Shown here: positions 25,796-34,035 of the stretch, one piece after another | Layout: each line of letters starts with the position of its first letter | Numbering within the stretch: position 1 is the first letter of the stretch | Assembly (NCBI RefSeq): GCF_002188635.1 | Contig: NZ_NINX01000035.1 | Span: forward strand, 1 to 64,000 | Direction: 5' to 3' | From: Pigmentiphaga sp. NML030171 | GTDB taxonomy: Bacteria > Pseudomonadota > Gammaproteobacteria > Burkholderiales > Burkholderiaceae_B | DNA: 64,000 bases | Position numbers and translations under genes: made by a program | The notes under the pieces: model-generated | What the model was told of the DNA's origin: nothing | Seen by the model: the letters and a program-made list of their open reading frames with translations, nothing else | The model's database searches: none

Positions 25796-27028
25796 TCAGC
25801 GCGCGGCGGCGCCGGCCTGCCAGGCGGACTTGGGGAAGACCAGCTTGGCGGCGCCGGCGTGGCTGGCCGGCTCGATGCCGACGAACTCGCCGTTCTGCCA
25901 TTGGCCCAGCGTCAGCATGTTGGGCACCATGTGGTTCTTCAGGTTGATGCGGCCCAGGATGGTGTCGAACTCCTCGCTGGCGATCTTGGCCGACACGGCC
26001 TTGCGGTCCAGGGTCCCGGCCTTCTCGATGGCCTGTTGCAGCACCTGCAGTCCGGCATAGGTGACCAGGCTGGCCCAGCGGTCCGGTTCGGCCCCGGTCA
26101 CTTCCTTGTGGCGCTGGATGTAGGCCTTGACGGCGGGGCTGTTGGCGTCGATGCCGCCCAGGCTGGCCACGCCCTCGACGTTCGCGCCGAAGCGGTTCTT
26201 GTACAGCGGGAAGGCGGTGCCCACCCCGGTGTAGAACACCTTGGGATTGAAGCCCAGCACCCGCGCCTGGTCGGTGATGGCCATGGTGTCGGGCGGATAG
26301 CTGAACGCGATGAAGACGTCGGGGTTCAGGTTCCTGGCTTCGGTCACGATGGGGGCCAGGTCCTGCGTGCCGACCGGGTAGGTCTTGGCGTAGGCCAGCT
26401 TGAAGCCGGCCTTCTGGAACGCGGCGCGCGCCGCGGTGGCCAGCTCGATGCCGAAACCGTCGGCGATGGAGACCATGGCGATGGAGTCGCCGATCTTGCC
26501 GGCCTTGCGCAGGCTGGCCAACTGGTCGACCAGGGCCTCGGCGTATTGCGAACCGGTGCCCAGCAGCCAGTAGCTGTTGGGCCAGCGCTTGGCGAACTCG
26601 GGCGCGCGTTCGGTCACCGCCGAGCCCGCCAGCAGCGGATAGCCGTAGCGGTGGAAGGTGGGCGCGACGGCCAGGTTCATCGCGGTCGACCACGGGGGCA
26701 GCAGGAAGTCGACCTTGTCCTGCGTGATGAGGCGCTCGACGGCGCGCACGGCGTCCTCGGAGCTGGAGCGGTCGTCGTATTCGACGACCTTGATGGGCAG
26801 GCGCTTGGCACCGACCTTCAGGCCGCCCGCCTGGTTGACCTCATGGACCCAGAGCTTGTAGTTGGGAATGGTCGTGATGCCCGCGCCGCCGGCGTTGACG
26901 CCGGTCTTGGACACCGCGTAGCCGATGGTGACGGCGTCCTGGGCATGGGCCGGAAGGGCGAGCGAGAACGCCGACAGGGCAACGGCCGTGCCCAGGCGGC
27001 GCAGCGATTTCAGGGACGAGGTGAGCAT
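25796..27028 (-). CDS. ABC transporter substrate-binding protein (LivJ-type)
   Basis: This is a 410-residue periplasmic binding protein. The signal peptide ends in PAHAQ, and the mature sequence starts DAVTIGYAVSKTG. It belongs to the type I family but is divergent from the one at 11.4 kb (no LSG.. G.. start; instead VSKTGVNAGGAGITTIPNYK). ATG 27028 has a gggaga ribosome site. With the linked aromatic-type aldehyde dehydrogenase, an aromatic or other non-amino-acid ligand is a reasonable inference, but it is not proven by sequence. It is transcribed divergently from the AraC regulator. Confidence 0.9.
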   Translation of the reverse strand: MLTSSLKSLRRLGTAVALSAFSLALPAHAQDAVTIGYAVSKTGVNAGGAGITTIPNYKLWVHEVNQAGGLKVGAKRLPIKVVEYDDRSSSEDAVRAVERLITQDKVDFLLPPWSTAMNLAVAPTFHRYGYPLLAGSAVTERAPEFAKRWPNSYWLLGTGSQYAEALVDQLASLRKAGKIGDSIAMVSIADGFGIELATAARAAFQKAGFKLAYAKTYPVGTQDLAPIVTEARNLNPDVFIAFSYPPDTMAITDQARVLGFNPKVFYTGVGTAFPLYKNRFGANVEGVASLGGIDANSPAVKAYIQRHKEVTGAEPDRWASLVTYAGLQVLQQAIEKAGTLDRKAVSAKIASEEFDTILGRINLKNHMVPNMLTLGQWQNGEFVGIEPASHAGAAKLVFPKSAWQAGAAAR

Positions 27029-27179
27029 GGTGTGTCTCCCGGTAATTTTGTAACAATCGCGGAGTTTTGTTGTAGCGACGTACAAATTCTGGCTAGAGGG
27101 CTCGGCCGTGTAAAGTTGCAGGCATTGATGAAATCGGACGAATACTTGTACTTTTTTGCCCGCCTTCCCGAGGATCCGC
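27029..27179. promoter_or_regulatory. divergent promoter region, ABC operon / AraC regulator
   Basis: This 151-base, AT-rich gap contains TTGTAACAA (near 27048), a second TTTTGTTGTA nearby, and the complementary pair GTACAA (about 27080) and TTGTAC (about 27147). These are candidate regulator sites. The assignment to the adjacent AraC protein is inferred from position. Confidence 0.4.
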
Positions 27180-28106
27180 ATGGCCGTTTATCCGCATTCC
27201 CTGCCCGACGTGCATCCGGACATCGGCGAGACGCCGCTGGCCACCCTGATGGAGAGCGAAGTGATGATGCCCGCGCTGGCCGCGCGCGAATGGGTGGTCG
27301 AGGCCGCGCGCAGGCAGGGGCGCAGCCATGCCTTGCTGCTGACGGCGGGGAAGGGCGTGGCCACGCTGCGCCATGGCCAGCTCGCATTGCGCGCGCCTTG
27401 CCTGGCCTGGCTGCCACCCGGCATGGCGCAATCCATCCGCCTGGAGGCCGGCGGTGCCGGCTACATGCTGTCGGCGGCCGAGGAGCTGGTGTCGCGCGCG
27501 TCGGCCGCCAGCCAGCATGCCGCGGCCCTGCGCAACGTGGCCGACCGCCTGCTGCACATCGGGCCGGACGAGATGGCGGCCGGGCGGGACATGCTCTGTC
27601 CCGTGTTCGAAGCCGTCAGCCATGAGCTGCGCCAGGCGGCCAAGGGCGCCGCGGGGATCGCCGTCGCCTACCTGTCCATCGTCCTGACGCATCTCTGGCG
27701 CATGAGCGACATCGACCCCGAGGCGCCTACCGGCGACCGGCCCGGTTCCGTCGTGTTCCAGCGTTTCCTGCGCGTGGTCGAGATGCACTTCCGCGAGCAC
27801 TGGCCGATTTCCCGCTACGCCCGCACGCTGGGGGTGACCGAACGCCGGCTGCATGCCGCGTCCATGCGCAGCGCCGGCTGCGGCCCGCTGGCCGTGGTGC
27901 ACGAGCGCCTGTTGCAGGAGGCCCGGATACGCCTGCAGCAGTCGCCGCTGCCCGTGGCCCAGGTCGCCTACGGCCTGGGGTTCCGCGACACCGCGCACTT
28001 CAACCGTTTCTTCAAGCGCCACATGGGCATGCCTCCCGGCAGCTACCGCCGCCGGGTACTCGAAGAAGCGGGCCGCGAGGATCTCACGTACTCTGCCTGG
28101 CCGTAG
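27180..28106 (+). CDS. AraC family transcriptional regulator
   Basis: This is a 308-residue protein. The C-terminal double helix-turn-helix (about 200-295) reads WPISRYARTLGVTERRLHAA, then LPVAQVAYGLGFRDTAHFNR and FFKRHMGMPPGSYRRR. The N-terminal part is a cupin-like effector region (RSHALLLTAGKGVATLRHGQ). ATG 27180 with gagga upstream is preferred over TTG 27156. It is divergent from the LivJ-type operon and is its likely activator. The subgroup resembles regulators of aromatic or hydroxy-acid pathways, but the effector is not known. Confidence 0.88.
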   Translation: MAVYPHSLPDVHPDIGETPLATLMESEVMMPALAAREWVVEAARRQGRSHALLLTAGKGVATLRHGQLALRAPCLAWLPPGMAQSIRLEAGGAGYMLSAAEELVSRASAASQHAAALRNVADRLLHIGPDEMAAGRDMLCPVFEAVSHELRQAAKGAAGIAVAYLSIVLTHLWRMSDIDPEAPTGDRPGSVVFQRFLRVVEMHFREHWPISRYARTLGVTERRLHAASMRSAGCGPLAVVHERLLQEARIRLQQSPLPVAQVAYGLGFRDTAHFNRFFKRHMGMPPGSYRRRVLEEAGREDLTYSAWP

Positions 28107-28110
28107 AGGT

Positions 28111-28217
28111 CCCCCCTACGCGCTTCGCGCGCCCAGCATGGTTGAGCCCCAGCCGCTACGCGGCAGCCCCCGAGAAGGCCGGGACCCGCCTCGGGGCGGC
28201 CCGGCGCCGGGTCCCGG
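28111..28217 (+). repeat. dispersed intergenic repeat, copy B (partial)
   Basis: The first module (C6, TACGCGCTTCGCGCG, CCC; 28111-28134) matches copies A and C and starts five bases after the araC stop. The rest differs and holds another inverted repeat, ccgggacccg (28179-28188) with cgggtcccgg (28208-28217). The latter could act as a terminator stem, but there is no T run. Confidence 0.55.
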
Positions 28218-28258
28218 GAGAAAATCGAAAGCTATACTTTTCCCATCTAGCCTTGGGT

Positions 28259-28621
28259 GTGAATGTCGTGAAGGTTTTCGTCGGACGGGATTTGTCGTGG
28301 GGAGCGCTGGCCGGGGCGCTGGGGCTGATGTTCCTCGTGTCCAGCGCGCTGCGCGGGCCGCTGCCCGAGGGGCCGTTCAGCGAGCGCGTGCCGGTGCTGG
28401 CGCAATACGCCGGTTCCTTCCTGGCGGCAGCGCTGATGGGGGGCTTCATCGTGCTGGTGATGTGGGGCTTCCGGCGTTTCCGCTCGCAGCGCTACGAGAC
28501 GCCCCGGCGCGACCTGGCGCTGGCCATCCTGCTGATGGCCATCGTGACGTTTCGTCCCGCCCATGCCGAGGTGGCCGCACCGGTGGCGCCGGCGGCGGGC
28601 GTGGAGCACTACGCGCCGTAG
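28259..28621 (+). CDS. hypothetical membrane protein
   Basis: This is a 120-residue protein (from GTG 28259; GTG 28268 also possible) with two membrane segments (about 13-30 and 48-70), a basic loop RRFRSQRYETPRRD, and a third hydrophobic stretch ending in AHA. No family is recognised. A possible -10 (tatact, about 28234) lies just upstream. Its 3' end overlaps the convergent dehydratase gene by 13 bases. Codon use is in line with neighbours, so it is probably real. Confidence 0.5.
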   Translation: MNVVKVFVGRDLSWGALAGALGLMFLVSSALRGPLPEGPFSERVPVLAQYAGSFLAAALMGGFIVLVMWGFRRFRSQRYETPRRDLALAILLMAIVTFRPAHAEVAAPVAPAAGVEHYAP

Positions 28622-29586
28622 GCGGCGCGGCCCTTGGCCAGGTAGGGCGCCAGTGCGAACAGGTCGACGTTGCCGCCCGAGACGATGACGCCCACGCGCT
28701 TGCCGCGCGCATCGACCTTGCCGGACAGCAGCGCGGCCGCGCCCAGGGCGCCGGTGGGTTCGAGCACGAACTTCATCCGCTCCATCAGGAAGAACATCGC
28801 GCGCAGCAGTTCGTCGTCGGTCACCGTCAGCATGTCGTGGACGTGGGACTGGATGAGCGGGAAGGTGTACCGGCCCGCCGATTGCGTGCGCGCGCCATCG
28901 GCGATGGTGTCGGGATTGTCGACCGATTGCAGCGTGCCGCTGCGGAACGAGCGGGTGACGTCGTCGCCCGCGGCCGGCTCCACCCCTATGACCCGGATGC
29001 CCGGCGCGCAGGCGTTGGCCGCGATGGCGGACCCCGACAGCAATCCGCCGCCGCCGCAGGGGACCAGCAGGTAGTCCAGCGGTCCGGTCTCGCGCAGCAG
29101 TTCCAGCGCGGCGGTGCCCTGGCCGGCGATGACGTCGGGATGGTCGAAGGGAGGGATGGTGGTCAGTCCCTCGCGGTCCGCCAGTTCGGCCGCGATGTCC
29201 TCGCGCCGTTGCGTGTCCCGGTCATACAGCACCACGCGGGCGCCGTAGCCGCGCGTGGCTTCCAGCTTGACCCGCGGGGCATCCGACGGCATGACGATGG
29301 TGGCCGGTATGCCCAGCAGTTGGCCCGCCAGCGCGACGGCCTGGGCATGGTTGCCGGACGAATAGGCCACCACGCCGCGCCGGCGGGCATCATCCGGAAG
29401 CCGGGCCAGCGCGTGATAGGCGCCGCGGAACTTGAAGGCCCCCATGCGCTGGAAATTCTCGCACTTGAAAAAGACCGTGGCCCCGGTGCGGGCGTCGACG
29501 GTATGCGAAGTCAGCACCGGCGTGCGGTGGGCGTGGCCGGCGAGCAGCGCGGCGGCCGCTTCGATGGCGGGGAAGGCGACGGACAT
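28609..29586 (-). CDS. PLP-dependent threonine/threo-3-hydroxyaspartate dehydratase
   Basis: This is a 325-residue fold-type II PLP enzyme, cytosolic. The PLP lysine is in MGAFKFRGAY, the substrate loop is SSGNHAQAVAL, and the phosphate-binding loop is PCGGGGLLSG. The C-terminal VSGGNVDL is also typical. It lacks the C-terminal ACT-like regulatory domain of biosynthetic IlvA. The length and motifs fit catabolic threonine dehydratase, serine racemase or threo-3-hydroxyaspartate ammonia-lyase; these cannot be told apart here. It is a single gene, convergent with a small membrane protein and divergent from the TerC unit. Confidence 0.85.
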   Translation of the reverse strand: MSVAFPAIEAAAALLAGHAHRTPVLTSHTVDARTGATVFFKCENFQRMGAFKFRGAYHALARLPDDARRRGVVAYSSGNHAQAVALAGQLLGIPATIVMPSDAPRVKLEATRGYGARVVLYDRDTQRREDIAAELADREGLTTIPPFDHPDVIAGQGTAALELLRETGPLDYLLVPCGGGGLLSGSAIAANACAPGIRVIGVEPAAGDDVTRSFRSGTLQSVDNPDTIADGARTQSAGRYTFPLIQSHVHDMLTVTDDELLRAMFFLMERMKFVLEPTGALGAAALLSGKVDARGKRVGVIVSGGNVDLFALAPYLAKGRAAYGA

Positions 29587-29713
29587 GGTGTTTTTCCACC
29601 TGGGTGCCGGCCGGAGGCGGCCGAGGAGCCAAGCATATACGAAGCGGATCGCCGGAGGCGCGGCCTGCCGGGAATCCCCAGGCGGCGCCGTTCTCTTGGG
29701 GTATCCCCCGATG

Positions 29714-29743
29714 TTGACGCGAAGCCGGCGGGCAGGCGAAAAT
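29714..29743 (+). promoter_or_regulatory. possible promoter of the riboswitch-terC unit
   Basis: TTGACG (29714-29719) and GAAAAT (29738-29743) at 18-base spacing lie 30 bases before the aptamer. The rest of the 29587-29713 stretch shows nothing else recognisable. Confidence 0.4.
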
Positions 29744-29772
29744 GCCGGCTGACATGTCTATGGCATGTCCCT

Positions 29773-29886
29773 CCAAAGGGGAGTAGTTCGAGAGTCCAAC
29801 AGGCTCTTTCGTACGATCGTCAATACGTGGAAGTCCGCTTCCTCCGGTCGTGCGGATCACCGCCCGGTGATTGAACAAGACCTTTG
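29773..29886 (+). ncRNA. yybP-ykoY family manganese riboswitch
   Basis: The conserved first loop is present as CAAAGGGGAGTAG (29774-29786) and the conserved second loop as CAAGACCTTTG (29876-29886). CAAAGG and CCTTTG close the basal helix, with GC-rich hairpins between. This is the yybP-ykoY aptamer, known to sense Mn2+ and to control TerC/MntP-type exporters, which is exactly the gene downstream. TACTCCC at 29913-29919 is complementary to GGGAGTA of the aptamer (29779-29785), so an alternative fold is possible. The 387-base gap between the dehydratase and terC is mostly this leader. Confidence 0.88.
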
Positions 29887-29975
29887 CAGCCTGGCCTCAG
29901 GTCCTGCATGGGTACTCCCGTCCCCAGTCATTCCTGTCGCCAGCAGAGGCCGTCAACTTCTCTGGAGAACAACTC

Positions 29976-30695
29976 GTGGAATGGCTTTCGGCTTTCGCCG
30001 CAGAAACTTTCACCACCCAATTCCTGTTCGCGCTCGCGTCCATCATCGTGATCGACATCGTGCTGGCCGGCGACAACGCCATCGTCATCGCGCTGGCCGC
30101 GCGCAACCTGCCGCCGGCCTTGCAGAAGAAGGCCATCGTCTGGGGCACGGTCGGCGCCATCGTGGTCCGTACGTTGATGACGCTGGCCGTGGTATGGCTG
30201 CTGAAGATTCCCGGCCTCATGCTGGTGGGCGGCCTGGCGCTGCTGTGGATCGCGTATCGGCTCCTGACCGCCGAAGAGGACGAGCACGGAAGCGGCGCGG
30301 CCAATACCAGCTTCGTCGCCGCCATCAAGACCATCGTGATCGCCGACGCGGTCATGGGCGTGGACAACGTGCTGGCGGTGGCCGGCGCGGCGCACGGCAG
30401 TTTCCTGCTGGTGGTGCTGGGCCTGTTGATCAGCGTGCCCATCATGGTCTGGGGCAGCCGCCTGATCCTGCGCCTGATGGAACGTTATCCGGCCATCATC
30501 TACATCGGCGCCGGCGTGCTGGTCGTGACCGCGGCCAAGATGGTGATGGGCGAACCGCTGGTCAAGCCCTGGTTCCAGGCCCACGCCTGGGTACAGTGGG
30601 TGCTGTATCCGCTGGCGCTGGTTGCCATCCTTGGCGGCGCCCGGATGGTCGTCAACAATCGCGGCAAGGGGCAACCCGAATCCAACGCGGCGTGA
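29976..30695 (+). CDS. terC: TerC family membrane protein, probable manganese exporter
   Basis: This is a 239-residue inner-membrane protein with about seven helices. The two TerC signatures with metal-binding Asp are IDIVLAGDNAIVIA and ADAVMGVDNVLAVAG. The open frame begins further upstream at 29871, but that would lie inside the riboswitch. GTG 29976 with ggaga upstream gives the normal family start (EWLSAFAAETFTTQFLFALA). TerC/Alx proteins export Mn2+ or load it on secreted proteins, and control by the Mn riboswitch supports this. A terminator stem follows at 30796. Confidence 0.88.
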   Translation: MEWLSAFAAETFTTQFLFALASIIVIDIVLAGDNAIVIALAARNLPPALQKKAIVWGTVGAIVVRTLMTLAVVWLLKIPGLMLVGGLALLWIAYRLLTAEEDEHGSGAANTSFVAAIKTIVIADAVMGVDNVLAVAGAAHGSFLLVVLGLLISVPIMVWGSRLILRLMERYPAIIYIGAGVLVVTAAKMVMGEPLVKPWFQAHAWVQWVLYPLALVAILGGARMVVNNRGKGQPESNAA

Positions 30696-30795
30696 CGCCG
30701 CCGCCCAGGCCGTGCGAGGGAAATACCCCCTCTCGCGGCAGGGGCGAACTGGGTTAAGCTTGCGGCTTTCCCGGGGTGGATACACCGCCCGCAGC

Positions 30796-30832
30796 AGAAC
30801 GGCGCCCGGTTTCGGCCGGACGCCGTTCTTTA
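30796..30832 (+). terminator. stem-loop terminator after terC
   Basis: agaacggcg (30796-30804) pairs with cgccgttct (30821-30829), with inner ccgg/ccgg pairing, followed by tt. It lies 100 bases after terC and just before the next gene. Confidence 0.65.
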
Positions 30833-30867
30833 CGTAGGAAGGCCGCGGGCCGCTTGATCGAGTGCGA

Positions 30868-32586
30868 ATGACGACGAATTATTCCCTGACCCTGATGCCC
30901 CGGCCCGGGACGTGGAACTGGCGGCACCTCGCCCAGCGGGGCGCGCTGGCCCTGCTGACCACATCGCTGCTGATGCTGGACGACTGGATCCAGCAGTGGT
31001 TCACGGTCGCCAACCAGGCCGATTTCGAACTGAACTACTTCGCGGCGCTGCTGGCCTTCAACCTTGGGCTGTGGCTGTCGGGCAGCCGGGTGTTCGTGAC
31101 GTGCATCCTGGTGCTGCTGGGCGGCATGGAACTGGTCCAGCTCAGCCACATCTCCTACGCCGGCCGGCCGCTCGATCCCGTGGTGCTGGCCAGCCTGTTC
31201 TCGGAATTCGGCGACGTGCGGGAAGTGGCGCTGGCCGATTTCGGCGACCACGTCCACGTGCTGTTCGCGGTGCTGATTCCGTACCTGGCCGCGTGGTGGC
31301 TGTTCATGACTTACATGCGGTCGGACGTGCGGCGCTGGCAGCGCGCGCTGGGGGTCATGCTGGTGGCCGCGGGCCTGCTATCCAAGCCTTATCGCGCCAC
31401 CTACCGCGACCTGAATTCCTTCCTGCCCGGCCCCACCCGCAGCGGCCTGCACAACTCCCTCAATACCTTCAGCTTCTTCCTGGTGCACAACGTGCTGCGC
31501 GGATCGCTCCACGCCGCGCCTGCGCCGGTGGCGGCCATCGCCCAGCCCGAGGTCGTGCCCTTTGCCTCGGATGCGCGGCACGTCTGGCTGTTCGTGGCCG
31601 ATTCGCTGCGCAGCCAGCACCTGGGCATCATGGGCTACGAACGGGACACGACCCCCAACCTGGCGCGGCGCATGGAGCAGGGATTGGTTGCGCGCCATGG
31701 GGTGGCGGCGGCCGTTTCCACCGCGGCCAGCATGCCGCTGATCCTGAACGCCGTGCGCGAGCCCGGCCAGCTGGCGCAGATCCGGGGGCTGTCCACGAAC
31801 CTGTTCAAATTCGCCAAGGAGGCGGGCTTCAAGACCTACTGGATCTCGTCCCAGGAGTCCAAGCTGCTCAACGACGTCGGCAGCCGCTACGTCGACGTGT
31901 CGATCACCCGCGAGGACGAGCCGGCCCGGTTCGGCAGGCAGGGCGACGAGGCGATCCTGTCGCTGCTGCGGGAACAGGCCTGGGCCGAGAAGACCTTCGT
32001 CGTGGTCCTGCTGCGGTCGACGCACGCGCCCTACGAAGCCAACTACGCGCACGCGCGGGACCGCTACGCGCGCTGGCCGGACAGCCACGACCAGCCGCGC
32101 GCGGAGCGCCAGCGCAACGCCTACGACAATTCCGTGCTGTACCTGGACGCGCTGCTGGATCGCATGCTGGACGAGTTCGACCGCCTGCCGGGCCCGCGCC
32201 ACCTGGCGATCACCGGCGACCACGGGCAGTTGCTGGGGGCGCGGGGCATGTGGGGGCACAACGTGCTGGAACCCGAGGTGGCCGACGTCCCGGTACTGTC
32301 CTGGAGTCGCGATGCGCCCGAATCCGTGTCCGAACCCATGCGCCGGGCGGGCTGGATCAGCCATTTCGAGATGTCGCGCTGGCTGGCGAACCGGCTGGGG
32401 CACGATGTCCGCTCGCCGTCGGCCATCGAAGGCGTGCACTACGTGCAGGGCAAGAACCTGTACGGAGCCAACACCTTCCGCGAAGTGCACGAGGGCGCTT
32501 CGCTGGAGTTCTCCGATGTCCTGCCCGTGGGCCACAGCCTGCCGGTCCGCCCTTACAATCCGGTCCGCTCGCTCGTCGCACGCTGA
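30868..32586 (+). CDS. membrane-bound sulfatase-fold transferase (phosphoethanolamine transferase-like)
   Basis: This is a 572-residue protein (ATG 30868; GTG 30862 adds two residues). About five N-terminal membrane helices (to residue about 180) precede a sulfatase/alkaline-phosphatase domain. Metal and nucleophile positions are visible: D245 in VADSLRSQHLG, T285 in VSTAASMP, D451-H452 in TGDHGQ, and the later WGHN. LPS or membrane-glycan phosphoethanolamine/phosphoglycerol transferases share this design, and the domain would face the periplasm. It is shorter in the linker than EptA. The acceptor is unknown. The MFS gene follows directly and may be co-transcribed. Confidence 0.8.
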   Translation: MTTNYSLTLMPRPGTWNWRHLAQRGALALLTTSLLMLDDWIQQWFTVANQADFELNYFAALLAFNLGLWLSGSRVFVTCILVLLGGMELVQLSHISYAGRPLDPVVLASLFSEFGDVREVALADFGDHVHVLFAVLIPYLAAWWLFMTYMRSDVRRWQRALGVMLVAAGLLSKPYRATYRDLNSFLPGPTRSGLHNSLNTFSFFLVHNVLRGSLHAAPAPVAAIAQPEVVPFASDARHVWLFVADSLRSQHLGIMGYERDTTPNLARRMEQGLVARHGVAAAVSTAASMPLILNAVREPGQLAQIRGLSTNLFKFAKEAGFKTYWISSQESKLLNDVGSRYVDVSITREDEPARFGRQGDEAILSLLREQAWAEKTFVVVLLRSTHAPYEANYAHARDRYARWPDSHDQPRAERQRNAYDNSVLYLDALLDRMLDEFDRLPGPRHLAITGDHGQLLGARGMWGHNVLEPEVADVPVLSWSRDAPESVSEPMRRAGWISHFEMSRWLANRLGHDVRSPSAIEGVHYVQGKNLYGANTFREVHEGASLEFSDVLPVGHSLPVRPYNPVRSLVAR

Positions 32587-32610
32587 GTGCGCGTGTCCAC
32601 GGACCTACGC

Positions 32611-34005
32611 ATGTCTTCCCCCCAGGAAAAATCCTCTCCCTTCGAACTGATGACCGGCCGCAACGCGCTGCGTTCGCTGGCGCTGGCCGGCGGCGTGGCG
32701 CTCCACGCCATCAACGTCTACGTCGTCACCACCATCATGCCCACCATCGTGCACAGCATCGGTGGGCTGGCGTACTACGCCTGGAGCACGACGCTGTTCG
32801 TGGTGGCGTCCATCCTCGGCTCGGCGCTGTCCTATCGGCTGATCGACCGGATCGGGCCGCGCCGCGCCTATCTGGGCGCGCTGGCGCTGTTCTGCCTGGG
32901 ATCGCTGGTCTGCGCCACCGCGCCGGCCATGTGGTGGCTGCTTGCCGGGCGGACCGTCCAGGGGCTCGCCGGCGGCGTGCTGCTGGCCTTGTCCTATGCG
33001 CTGTTACGGATGGTGTACGAGCCGCGCCTGTGGCCGCGCGCGCTGGCCTTCGTCTCGGCGATGTGGGGCGTGGCGACGTTGTCGGGCCCGGCCCTGGGCG
33101 GCCTGTTCGCCTCGCTGGGGTGGTGGCGCCCGGCCTTCCTGTCGCTGTTGCCGGTAGCCGCCGCGCTGGCGGCCATCGTCCATAAGCTGGTGCCGGCCGC
33201 CGCGCCCGCGTCCTCGTCGGCCGCGGCGGGCGTGCCCTGGGGCAAGCTGGCGCTGCTGGCGTGCTCGGTGATGGTCGTCTCGGTGGGCAGCCTCTCGCAT
33301 GAACTGGCCTGGAACGCCGCCGGCGTGGCGGTGGGGCTGGCGCTGGTGGCAGGGATGGGGCGGCTGGACGTGAAGGCCTCGTCGCGGCTGATGCCCACGG
33401 GCGCCTATTCGACCCGCACGGTGCTGGGCGCTTGCTACCTGACGATGGCCATGCTCATCATCGGCTTGACCAGCGAGATCTTCGTGCCGTATTTCCTGCA
33501 GACCCTGCACGGCCAGACGCCGCTCGTGGCGGGTTACCTGACGGCGGTCATGGCGGGCGGCTGGACGCTGGCCTCGCTGATGTCCTCGGGATATACCGGC
33601 GCCGCCGTCGTGCGCCTGGTCCGTGCCGGGCCGGTGGTGACCGCGGCGGGCCTGGCCGCGCTGGCCGTGCTGGTACCGCCGGGCGAGTCGGGCGGCGTGG
33701 CGTTCGCCGCGCTGTGCGCGGCGCTGGCCGGGGTCGGGTTCGGGATAGGCATGTGCTGGTCGCACCTGGTCACGCGGGTGTTCCGCTCGGCCCCCGCGGG
33801 CCAGGAGAACCTCGCTTCGGGCGCGGTGACGACCCTGCAGCTCTATGCGATCGCGCTGGGATCGGCGGTGGCCGGCATGGTGGCCAATGCCGCCGGCCTG
33901 GCCGACCCCGGCGGCATCGAAGGCGCCCGCACCGCGTCCGCCTGGCTGTTCGGCCTGTTCGCGCTGGCGCCGGCCCTGGCGGCCTGGAGCGCCCGGCGCT
34001 CGTAG
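32611..34005 (+). CDS. MFS transporter
   Basis: This is a 464-residue (from ATG 32611; GTG 32587 directly after the previous stop is possible) major facilitator with 12 or more helices. Helix 1 reads GGVALHAINVYVVTTIMPTI, motif A is a variant around YRLIDRIGPRRAYLG, and GRTVQGLAGGVLLALSYAL is typical of DHA2-like drug exporters. The substrate is unknown. The 24-base gap to the sulfatase-fold gene suggests an operon, possibly pairing a surface-modifying enzyme with an exporter. Confidence 0.83.
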   Translation: MSSPQEKSSPFELMTGRNALRSLALAGGVALHAINVYVVTTIMPTIVHSIGGLAYYAWSTTLFVVASILGSALSYRLIDRIGPRRAYLGALALFCLGSLVCATAPAMWWLLAGRTVQGLAGGVLLALSYALLRMVYEPRLWPRALAFVSAMWGVATLSGPALGGLFASLGWWRPAFLSLLPVAAALAAIVHKLVPAAAPASSSAAAGVPWGKLALLACSVMVVSVGSLSHELAWNAAGVAVGLALVAGMGRLDVKASSRLMPTGAYSTRTVLGACYLTMAMLIIGLTSEIFVPYFLQTLHGQTPLVAGYLTAVMAGGWTLASLMSSGYTGAAVVRLVRAGPVVTAAGLAALAVLVPPGESGGVAFAALCAALAGVGFGIGMCWSHLVTRVFRSAPAGQENLASGAVTTLQLYAIALGSAVAGMVANAAGLADPGGIEGARTASAWLFGLFALAPALAAWSARRS

Positions 34006-34035
34006 TCCAGGCTGCTCGCGCTGCCCGCGCGGCCG

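Noticed and set aside
29871-29975. Upstream extension of the TerC frame as the true N-terminus
   Set aside because: It lies in the riboswitch aptamer and leader; GTG 29976 has a good ribosome site and the normal family start.
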